The notes under the pieces were generated by a model that did not search any database, was not told where the DNA came from, and saw only the letters and a list, made by a program, of their open reading frames with translations. The position numbers and the translations under genes were made by a program. Positions 48,045 to 57,400 of a DNA stretch of 64,000 nucleotides are shown here, one piece after another. Source of the DNA: Thiodiazotropha sp050291245 (GTDB taxonomy: Bacteria > Pseudomonadota > Gammaproteobacteria > Chromatiales > Chromatiaceae); NCBI GenBank assembly GCA_050291245.1, contig JBNKJP010000044.1, forward strand, positions 62,001-126,000. The letters run 5' to 3'. Within the stretch, counting starts at the first letter, position 1. Every line of letters starts with the position of its first letter.

Positions 48045-49613
48045 TCAGAAGTTGGAGAAAAACCCCCGTGCCGCCGCGGTGCAGAAGGGTGGCACCAGCG
48101 TACCGTGGTAGCTTGCGGCAACCGCTGCGGCGCCGCCATCAGTGGCGCCGGCCGCGACCGCTTCAGCGGCTGTCTGAGACTTGAGCGCGGTAAAACCACT
48201 CTCAAGTGAGGCATAGGGATCGTCTGTACCCAGTCCGGTCTCCAGATCGAGTACGGTTAACAATCCGTCGGGCAGGTTGTAGGGGGCCCAGAACGCTTGC
48301 ATGGCTTGTGCGTTAAAGAAGAAAACAGTCGGATCATCCTGACCGCCGCATAACAGAGTCGGCGAGGCGGGGGAGAATGTCTCGTCGTAGCGCATGTCAT
48401 TGATGCGCAGGTCTTCACGAAGACCGTAAGCGGAGGAGGAGGCCACCTTCGCCTCTGCGGTTGGCGTTGGAATAAAGCCGTCCGGGTTGCTCGCGATATC
48501 CATGGCGTAAGCGGTACGTATGCTGTTGTTGACCAGGTAGGGGTCGCCGAAACCCAGGGCAAATAAGGTGTTGGATGGTACCGCCAGCAGGTCGTCCAGG
48601 GTGGGATCCCCCGTGCTGGGCGTGGTGCTGCTGAACAGAGCGGTTTGCGGTAGAAGGCCATTCATGATGAGTTCTTCGCCGCTGTAGCTACTTGGCAAAA
48701 GGCCAGAAATGCCACTGGAAAAGCTGTCTGAATAGAAGTCAGTGACGTCGGTATACACATTGCCATATGCGTTTTGGTAGCCATTAGCAAGAAGTGGAAT
48801 GAAAAATGTGGAGCCAAGGTTGACACTGCCTGTCAGCACGGCATCACCCATGGCCTCAAGTGCATAGGGACCCGACATGGGAGCCACTGCGGTAACCGTT
48901 TGCCCCAGGTCCTGCAAGGCGCGCTGGGTAGCCATGGCGACAAAGCCGCCTTGCGAGTAGCCTGCTATGAAGAGTCTGCCGTCATCGCTGCTGCCCGAAG
49001 CGCTCAGGCCATCCAGCACGGAGCGGGCCGCGCTCAGGGCATCGATCATATCCTTCGACTGCTGGTCCGCATTGAGGTAGGGATGATAGGACAGTGTAGA
49101 GGTGTCATAGCCGGCATAGTTTGGCGCCACGACGATGTAACCCTGGGCGGCGAACAGGGCTGCCATGAGCAGGCTTTCCGAATACCCTGCATTGTTCGGA
49201 TCAACGATGTTGGCGATATTATATGACTTTTCAACTGTCGTACCGTGAGCATAGAGAACGATGGGACGAGCCCCTGTGCACGAGGAGGATGATCCGTCCG
49301 GGACCATCAAGGCACCGCTGGCAGTGGTTGACTCACCTTTGGCACCTACCGTTATATATTCGATGTGACGGATATCTACGCCACACTCGGGCGTGCCAGC
49401 AAGTGCGAGCAGGCTCTGCCCATCTGTGCTGCTATTCAGTGTTGTGGTGAAGTCAGTGGCGGAGAATTGCGCCACCTGAGTCGGAGGGTTCTGGGTGAGA
49501 GAGCCGCGTGTTGTGCTCTCATCGTTGTCATTATGGTTATTGTTACAGCCAGCGATGCCTACTAAAGTTGCCGCAAGCACCATTCGCAGATCGAGCCATT
49601 TCAGCTGCTGCAT
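48045..49613 (-). CDS. Lipoprotein alpha/beta-hydrolase (esterase/lipase-like)
   Basis: A 522-residue precursor with a lipoprotein signal (VGIAGC, Cys at about residue 23) and an Asn/Asp-rich spacer. ARPIVLYAHGTT is the HG oxyanion block, and LFIAGYSQGGFVAM gives the nucleophile Ser in GYSQGG. Catalytic Asp and His are expected in the C-terminal third (LLCGGQDDPTVFF and a late His in YHGTLVPPF). It resembles secretory lipases and PHB-depolymerase-like esterases. AGGAGATGAT precedes the ATG. It should be attached to a membrane and face the periplasm or the outside. Substrate unknown. Confidence 0.85.
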   Translation of the reverse strand: MQQLKWLDLRMVLAATLVGIAGCNNNHNDNDESTTRGSLTQNPPTQVAQFSATDFTTTLNSSTDGQSLLALAGTPECGVDIRHIEYITVGAKGESTTASGALMVPDGSSSSCTGARPIVLYAHGTTVEKSYNIANIVDPNNAGYSESLLMAALFAAQGYIVVAPNYAGYDTSTLSYHPYLNADQQSKDMIDALSAARSVLDGLSASGSSDDGRLFIAGYSQGGFVAMATQRALQDLGQTVTAVAPMSGPYALEAMGDAVLTGSVNLGSTFFIPLLANGYQNAYGNVYTDVTDFYSDSFSSGISGLLPSSYSGEELIMNGLLPQTALFSSTTPSTGDPTLDDLLAVPSNTLFALGFGDPYLVNNSIRTAYAMDIASNPDGFIPTPTAEAKVASSSAYGLREDLRINDMRYDETFSPASPTLLCGGQDDPTVFFFNAQAMQAFWAPYNLPDGLLTVLDLETGLGTDDPYASLESGFTALKSQTAAEAVAAGATDGGAAAVAASYHGTLVPPFCTAAARGFFSNF

Positions 49614-50670
49614 ATCATCTCCTCATTAGGTATAAAACAAAGAATCTTTCCCTCAGTTAACCGTTGCGCGCCATGCAAGAGGGGAAAGTAGTCTATATTG
49701 ATGATTATGTAAACATTTCAACGACAAGAGGACTACCCTTTCCTGTCTGGCTTCTTTCCATGTGTATGGAGAGATACAATGTCATCGTACCTCAGATATC
49801 TGATCCCGCAAAATGGCTATTTTCGTCAAAGTGTTGAGGTAATTGTGGTGCTATACCTATCGTGATTCTGAAAAGCCCTTCATAGCTGACATTACGAAAG
49901 CAGCCCAAGACTGAATCAAATACCTGTCTCAGAGCGCAGTGTGGATGGTGGACTTAGGTGCTTATATGTGTGATCACAGTTGCTATATCTCAGGCCCTCA
50001 AGTCAAACCTTTATAGCACTAAATTGAGTCAGGGCTGTTATAGGTAGATCCATGGGATTCCATTCACCCATCTATTTAAAACCCCTCTCCCTACCAGCAA
50101 CATTTTCTCTCGGAAATGTTCTCATATGTCTAATTCTGATGATTCTTCAATTCTTTCTCGTTTTTGGTCTTCCATTCCCTACGCTAAGCGCATAGTAGCC
50201 AATGGGTTGGTATCATGTTGTATTTGTATAATAATTTGAATTACTACACTAGAGCGCGTGTTAAAAATTGCCATATCTAAACTGACCGAATGTTTGTGGT
50301 ACAGGACTGCCAGTCACTTGACAGTAGTGTGGTATATGCAAGTCTATCTAAATTGGTGTGAAAAATTGTGCTTCTTTCAACTCAAGTTTCGAGGTTTGTT
50401 ATGTTCCCTTGTTCCAGTGCTCTGTGTGGGAACGAAGCGTGCTAGTATTCAAATGCGCAACTTAAGTTACGAGCAGATAAAGTTTACATCGTTATGATGG
50501 ATACTGTATTTGCAATTAAGTCATATGACTGAAAAGATAAAACAGATATGCCAATAATATGTCATATGCCACGATTTGTACCGCAGTGACCTTGTAATCA
50601 CGTTTCAATAATCAGCCATTGACACATGTTGGTTATGTTGATAGAAAATTCTGTATATGGAATGAGAATC
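49614..50670. other. AT-rich non-coding stretch with repeat fragments
   Basis: About 1050 bases with no supported gene. It contains ACTACACTAG (50243-50252, the inverse of the hairpin-element end), a degenerate GTTCCCACGC-type repeat near 50406, and TCATATGCCAC (50562-50572), whose complement occurs twice near 60.2 kb. The small open frame 50258-50497 overlaps the repeat and is unlikely to be a gene. Confidence 0.4.
50406..50434. repeat. Degenerate copy of the GTTCCCACGC-type repeat
   Basis: The sequence around CTTGTTCCAGTGCTCTGTGT followed by GGGAACG keeps the palindromic plan of the units at 40778-40888 with several changes. Confidence 0.5.
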
Positions 50671-51235
50671 TGAAGCAGATTGATCGGTACCACTTGGAGT
50701 ATCCCGAATAAAGCAGTCTGTGTGCATGAAACTGGTTCGAAGACGAAGGCTGTCAGGTCAACAACTGCAAGCACGTACAACGGCTGAATCGCACCATTGG
50801 CCTAATGGCGTTGTATCCGAAGCATAACCATAGATCTGACAATCCGCCATACAAAGTACATCATTATATATTCACGTGGCTGAGTGTTGAGCGCCTAAAC
50901 CATGTGCGGACAACTATACCTCGATGGCCCGTGGTTTTGTCGATTTGGTGGTTATCATGGTTTGGTCTTCGCGGCGAGTGCTGTTATGGCGAATTGAATA
51001 CGAGTCTTTACGTTGAGGAGTTTATTGGTGTGCTCAAGTAGCGTACCATTAAAATCAGCGTGGATGGCAAGGGCCGCTGGATCAACAATGAGTTTATCGA
51101 GCGACTGTGTGCACAGTGAAGTGCAAGGAGGTCATCGGTGATGTCCGTGATACGTATAGCTTGTACTTTACCTAGTAACGTAAATGGCGGCATTAGCCGC
51201 TTGACAGGGGAGATGTCTGACAGTGTGTTTTACCC
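50671..51235 (+). pseudogene. IS3-family transposase (OrfB) remnant
   Basis: Translating three frames gives an ordered set of OrfB fragments. LKQIDRYHLEYP comes first, then QVNNCKHVQRLNRTIGLMAL with YPKHN, then HYIFTWLSVERLNHV. A frameshift leads to MARGFVDLVVIM and RVLLWRIEYESL. After an apparent internal deletion come EEFIGVLK and, in another frame, ISVDGKGRWINNEFIERL. The segment that should hold the second catalytic Asp (the DQGSQF region) is missing. With several frameshifts and stops it is dead. No terminal repeats were found. Confidence 0.85.
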
Positions 51236-51583
51236 TGACGTTGTCAGGGAGGCGGTATAACCCGAGGATGCGCTGTATCGGCCGGTTCGATTTACAGGGT
51301 CCATCTCCAAAATTATGAGTTCTTTTTTACTGATCTGAACGCAGAAAAAATATCAAATAAGTGGGCTCCCAGACTTTTTACTATGGGTTGTAAGAATTAG
51401 TAGTGAATGTCGTACATTTTATACCGTGCAGGCATGGAAATTTGTACTAAAGAACGGGTATTAGCGGGAGTTCCGGTTGTGGTCGAATGTTTACGATGGA
51501 ATAATTTATAACGTATATGTGGTTTCACACGTATTATTTATCTTGGTTAATCGTCATGTATTACCGTAATATTATTAATAATT

Positions 51584-53674
51584 ATGATTAGCAAACTATT
51601 GTCATTTTTCAAAACAAATCAGCCTAGAATTGTTCTTCAAAATGAAGCAGCAGAATGTGGGTTGGCATGTGTTGCCATGTTAGGCAGCTACTATGGGCTA
51701 TCTTATAGCATTTCAGACTTGCGAAAACGATTTAATTTGTCGTCAAGAGGAATATCTATTTTTAACTTAGTAAAGATTATTAAAGATTTGGAAATGCCTT
51801 GCAAGGCTTTAAAAGTGCCCCCAGAGAGACTAAAAGAAATTTCTCTTCCAGCAATCATGCACTGGAATGGTGATCACTATGTACTGCTAAATTCGATTAA
51901 TGCAGATGAATACTATGTGCTTGATCCGGCTGTTGGTAGGCGTAAGTTAAGATTTGATGAGGTGCTGGAAAGTTATACTGGATTTCTTCTTCGAGTATCT
52001 GCACCGGAAAACATTAAAAATGTAAATGTAAATAAGAATAAAGAAAATAAATTTACATCATTGTTAGTAGGTGGGTATGCGGAATTAAAAAAATCATTAC
52101 TCAATATTCTTGTTGCGAGTGCTTTATTGGAACTGTGTGTAATTATTATTCCAAAGCATCTTCAGTTTACTGTTGATAAGGTGGTTGACACAAATAACTA
52201 CAATTTAATGATTATACTCGCAATAGCATTTTCATTTTTGGTGGTTTTTCAGGCTGGGATGTATTTTATTAGAGGTACTCTAATATCAATATTGTCAAGA
52301 AGGTTAAGTCTTAATGCATCTGACAAGTTGTTTTCAAAGTTAACAAGACTTAAGCTGAGTTTTTTTTACAAGAGATATGTCGGTCAAGTCGTATCAATAT
52401 TTAATTCATTCGCATCAATACAGCAAATACTATCTGCCCGTTTAGTGCAAGTGTTAATCGATGCTGTTATGGCGCTAGGAACTTTAGGTGTTATGTATAC
52501 ATATAATCCCTTTTTGCCTACTATTACAATAATTATTACATTTATTTTGGTATATATTAGAAATAAAATATGCATAAGAATAGGTGAGAAATATTCGGAA
52601 CGAATATTGTATGCAGGAAAACAGAGTACGCATCTAATTGAGTCGGTTAGATCTATGCAGACAATACGGCTGTACTCAGCTCATGAAAGACGTAAGACAG
52701 AGTGGTTGGATTTCTTAGTAAATCAACATGAAAGAGATATCAGCATCGATAGACTAAATAGATATAATCATTCATCTAACATAATCATATATGGTTTAGA
52801 AAGAGTGTTGTCAATAGTGATATTGACCATCTATGTAACAGAAGGAAGTATCACACTAGGCATGTTTTTCGCATATATGGCATATCATGAAATATATGTG
52901 TCGCGCGCAACTTCTCTGATAGAAAGCATATTTGATCTTCGACTAGTTCAAGTGCACTACAATAAAGTAAGTGATGTTCTACTTTCTGAAGAAGAGGTTA
53001 TTTCTGGTGCAGTTGAGCATATAGAAAAACCGAATAGTGATACCATTGCACCTTTGATTGAATGTAAGGACATCTCGTATAGATACTCTGATTTCGATGA
53101 TTTCATATTAAAGAATTTGAATGTGTCGGTATTTGAGGGGGAGATTTTGGCAATAGTAGGTAATTCCGGGGCTGGAAAAACCACGTTAATAAAAATTATT
53201 TTAGGTTTGCTAGAACCAACTCATGGAAAACTAAATTTCAAGAGTCAGGGGATTAGTAATATTAATGAATATCGAAAAAATTTCGGTTGTGTGATGCAAG
53301 ATGAGAGTCTTTTTATGGGGTCTATCCAGAATAATATCACATTTTTCTCTGAGAGTATTGATGAAGCGTGGATGATTGAATGCGCAAAAATGGCAGGGAT
53401 ACATGAGACTATAGTAGGTATGCCAATGGCATACAAAACAATAATTACGAATCCACATGGGGATTTTTCTGGTGGACAGCGTCAGCGTATAAGTTTAGCG
53501 AGAGCATTTTATCGTCGGCCGAAAGTCCTTGTGCTTGATGAAGCAACTAGTCATTTAGATATAGCGACTGAAACAAAAGTCAACGAGTCGATTAAAACAA
53601 TGGGTATAACTACGATACTAGCAGCCCATAGGAAGGAAACAATTGCTTTGGCTGATCGGGTTCATAGAATATAA
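51584..53674 (+). CDS. C39-peptidase bacteriocin/peptide ABC exporter
   Basis: A 696-residue protein that would cleave a double-glycine leader and export the peptide. The N-terminal C39 peptidase has Cys25 in AAECGLAC, the His in GDHYVLL (about residue 97) and Asp in LDPA. A six-helix ABC membrane domain spans about 160-440. The nucleotide-binding domain has Walker A GNSGAGKTT (about 525), the signature FSGGQRQRIS and Walker B VLVLDEA. It ends at ADRVHRI, a little earlier than usual relatives. No Shine-Dalgarno is visible before the ATG. No membrane-fusion (HlyD-type) partner or GG-leader peptide is nearby. It is flanked by IS remnants and AT-rich, suggesting acquisition and loss of partners. 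Confidence 0.9.
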   Translation: MISKLLSFFKTNQPRIVLQNEAAECGLACVAMLGSYYGLSYSISDLRKRFNLSSRGISIFNLVKIIKDLEMPCKALKVPPERLKEISLPAIMHWNGDHYVLLNSINADEYYVLDPAVGRRKLRFDEVLESYTGFLLRVSAPENIKNVNVNKNKENKFTSLLVGGYAELKKSLLNILVASALLELCVIIIPKHLQFTVDKVVDTNNYNLMIILAIAFSFLVVFQAGMYFIRGTLISILSRRLSLNASDKLFSKLTRLKLSFFYKRYVGQVVSIFNSFASIQQILSARLVQVLIDAVMALGTLGVMYTYNPFLPTITIIITFILVYIRNKICIRIGEKYSERILYAGKQSTHLIESVRSMQTIRLYSAHERRKTEWLDFLVNQHERDISIDRLNRYNHSSNIIIYGLERVLSIVILTIYVTEGSITLGMFFAYMAYHEIYVSRATSLIESIFDLRLVQVHYNKVSDVLLSEEEVISGAVEHIEKPNSDTIAPLIECKDISYRYSDFDDFILKNLNVSVFEGEILAIVGNSGAGKTTLIKIILGLLEPTHGKLNFKSQGISNINEYRKNFGCVMQDESLFMGSIQNNITFFSESIDEAWMIECAKMAGIHETIVGMPMAYKTIITNPHGDFSGGQRQRISLARAFYRRPKVLVLDEATSHLDIATETKVNESIKTMGITTILAAHRKETIALADRVHRI

Positions 53675-53839
53675 ACAGCCTGTTAAGTATGTTTTGTCTT
53701 TTACTGAAGAGATTGTGCATATTCGAATAGTGTTATTGGAATAACGTTAGCGTATTCCGGAGAAGTTGAATATTGCTTTAGGAGCGTATTGAACAGAAAT
53801 TTTTCCAACGCATTCCAAGGGGTCTTTTTAAACGATTTG

Positions 53840-54310
53840 TTCAAATTGGATCAACCTGCCGTTTCTTTTTCTCGTTGATTCTCCTTTTAGCGATAGGCGA
53901 TGGGCGTTATGCATCAGGCGGTCGAGGATGGCGTTGGCAAGCGTGTTGTCACCGATACTGGCGTACCATTGATCAGAAGGTAACTGGCTGATGACCATCG
54001 TGGAGGTTCCCTCGTGGCGATCATCTTTGATTTCCATCTGGTCGTTGTGCTGGGCCGGTTTCAATAGCTCAAGTTCCCAGTCATCGATGATTAGCAAGCT
54101 GATCGTGGCGATCAGGTTCAACTGCTTGTGATAAGTGCTGTCGGCCTTGGCATGGGTCAGCATAATCAGCAGCGGCAGAGGGGACAAGCGGTAGTCGCGC
54201 ACGCCGATTCCATGCAGACAGGCATTGTGGCCAAGGGCGCATCGGCCATGCCGGAGTGTTTGAGCTGACGTAGTTGTTGCAGGGCTTGGGTCAAGACGTT
54301 TCGGTAGAAT
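53840..54310 (-). pseudogene. IS21-family IstB helper ATPase remnant with internal deletion
   Basis: The minus strand carries an IstB start (LTQALQQLRQLKHSGMAD, in one frame) joined directly to the middle of the protein (ALGHNACLHG, in another). About 80-90 residues are therefore lost, including the Walker A loop. The C-terminal part is recognisable: LLIIDDWELELL (Walker B), IKDDRHEGTSTMVISQLPSD, then LANAILDRLMHNAHRLSLKG and ESTRKRNG. No IstA is adjacent. It cannot be functional. It lies between the ABC exporter gene and the CobN-like gene. Confidence 0.85.
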
Positions 54311-54478
54311 TAAACCGTACAGCTTAGCCAATTGGTCTCCGGGTGGTAGTCACTTTCCGATTCGACTACAACTAATCCCTGGCAGGTGTCAGACTGATCA
54401 TTTCTGACACCATTCAAGCCACGGTTTTGACGTGGCTTGATACGCCACTTCAACCGGTTTTGTCATTCTTGCCATCGC

Positions 54479-57400
54479 TTATCCGTAGACGTGACCTGAT
54501 TTTTTCTGCCATGGCGCTAATTGATAAACAATTCCAGACAGAAAAAATAGTACAATCAGTGCTATAAGATAGTATGAGTAGAAATCTTTTGGATCTGTAT
54601 GTTGGACTTGTTCCATTCTCTCCCCTGATATTTCCTTTATATACTCATTAGCGCGTTCGGTATGTGTATTTGTCACACTATTCAAGGCGGGAAGAAGTTC
54701 CATGCCATATGATGCGGCTAGTTGATCCACGTAATCCTCTAACGCCTTATTTGAAGTCTGAATATCGTATTTCCGAGATAGTTCGATATATGTCTTTATC
54801 AATTCACTGACAACTTCTTCACTGGGTTGCCAGTATCCTTTTCTCGTTGCTTCTATCATGCGTTCAATCATTTGAGGTAACGCTTGTACGTTATTTGTTT
54901 CAAACCAGTTGCGCAAGTCCATTTTGTACTTGTCTTGAACATAAACCTCAAAAAAGTTTTGCCATTGATCGTCGCGTACCGCATCTGGATCCATAACCTG
55001 CCAACCCCAAAGGTTATTGATAACATCTAAAGTAGTTAAAGTCCCCGCATAGCCCTCAGCTTGTAGTTCCTTTATCCACTTTGGGTGTAGATAGCGAGTA
55101 CGAAGCTCAGACGCTAGCATTTTTTCGAGAGAAACGTTCTTGTTATTGTCGGGGTCACGTAAGTTGGAGATAAACATATCTGGTGATTTTCCATCGAGAT
55201 GGCGCACAGCCAGTGATATGCCACCCATATATTGAAAAGGGTCATCACTGGTTAGCAGTCCATACAGATTGGATGAGCGTGAAAAAATTGCAGCATCCGT
55301 TCCAGAAAGATTTTTTGCATAAAGATCCACATTGGGTAACTTTTTACCCCAGGTGTTATCATCACTGCCGTAGAAATATCCAACGCGAGAGAGATAAAGT
55401 TTTGCTAGCTTAGCATCACCATCCCAGGTATCTGATGCGCTTGAGGCTCCTGCAAGATTAGTACTGTAATTTCCACTTTCATTAGAAAATACACGCATAG
55501 TGGACAATGTCGCTGCTTGCGTTTCTTCAATACCCTCTGCAATCAGTTCTTTCTGGATCTTTTGTGAATGTATATATACATAATTGTTCTCTTCCTTCAG
55601 TTTTGAAACATCCTCGATTGCTTTTGACAGCATTATCATAAGGTTGGGAAAAGCGTCGCGATACAGTCCAGTGGCAGAAAGTACTACATCTATACGGGGT
55701 CTTTTAAGCTCACTGTAAGGGATAATCTCAACTCCCTTTAAACTTCCGCCTCTTCCCCACTTTGGCCTTATACCCATTGCATACATAACCTGTGCTTCCA
55801 TAACACCATGATGTCTCATTGTTTCGATCGACCACAATGAAAATGCAAGTTTATCTGGAAATGAATTATGATTTTTTTGGTAATTGTTAATCAAATCTTG
55901 CATGAGAGTTTTTCCCGCATCCCAAGCCTCCTTCGTTGGTACCATATTCGGATTAAATCCATATAGATTTTTTCCAGAGGGTAATGCTGCAGGTGAGCGG
56001 ATCGGATCACCGCCAACACCACTGCTAATATATTTCCCTGACAATGCATCAAGTAAGGCAGAATTTTCCTCTATACTTATCAATTTGTGATAGTTTATAT
56101 CTACTTCTTCAAGCAGAACACGTAGCTCTTTATCATCAATTGAGGCAATGTCACCATCTCCTAATATGAAATTACGTATTACTTCGTATTCAGGTGAATC
56201 ATCTAGGTTTTTGTAATCTTTAGCATAATTATGGTTGTGACTTTCATCATTGTGATCATGCTCGAATATATCTTTTTGATGACTTTCGATATAACGCTCA
56301 GCAGGTTTTACCAAACTATTACCGGCCATTTGCACTAAAATAGAAACCAAATGATCTGTTTTAGGTAGTTTGCCAAAAGTATGCAGTCCCAAAGGTTGAA
56401 TTTCAGCACCAAGTTCTACCAAATAGTCATGCAATATAGGTATGAAATCGCTAAATTTGCTATGTAATTCTTTTTCACTCCAACCTAGATCTGTATGTAT
56501 ATTTTGCTCAATACAAGATTGAATAATAGATTTTTCAGTGCGTGATTTAACTGCGCCGTCATCGAGTTCTCTATAGTGGTGCATTAATTCATGTAAATCG
56601 ACTAATTCGTTATATAGACCACTCCTTGAAAAAGGTGGTGTAAGGTGACTAATAATAACCGCTGAACCCCGACGTTTTGCTTGTATTGCTTCACCAACAT
56701 CATCCATAATGAACGGATATATATTAGGTGTTGAGCCGATAGCTAATTTGCCAGAATCGAATACAGATAATCCGCGTTCTTTGCCTGAAAGATACTCATG
56801 AGATCCATGTGTTCCTAAGTGTACGATTGCATCAGCGCCAAATTGTTCACGTGCGTAAAAATAGGCCGCTAGATAGTTGTGACTGACGGGTAGCTTTTTG
56901 TCGTGATAAATAGATCTTGCTAATTCCAAGCTATTGCCACGTGGTGGCTGGGGCATAATAACCACATTTCCGTTGATAGCGCGTGGTATGATGAACTGCT
57001 TTATTCCATTTACTTCCTCTACCGAAAAACTCTCTTCTGGCTGGCCCCAATGCTGCTCTATGTCGTTACGTATTGTTTCAGGCAGTGTTTTGTACCATTT
57101 ACGATAAATAGATACTGGTAATAGTCCTCCCACGCCACTATCTTGACCTAATCCAGGTAGTTCGTTATAAGGCTGTTTACGGTACAAAGGTTTTAACATC
57201 ATACCGGTTTTATCAATGAACCACTGATCTGGTTTCTCATTAACATTATATCCGGCATTTTTTAACGTACTAAATATTGAGGCTAAGCTGGTGGGTACAT
57301 TTAGATGCGAAGCACCAACACTGTTGTCGCTGGCGGGGTAGTTGTAAAACATAATTACGATTTTTTTATCGATGTTGTTCTTTCTTCGCAATGTAGAAAA

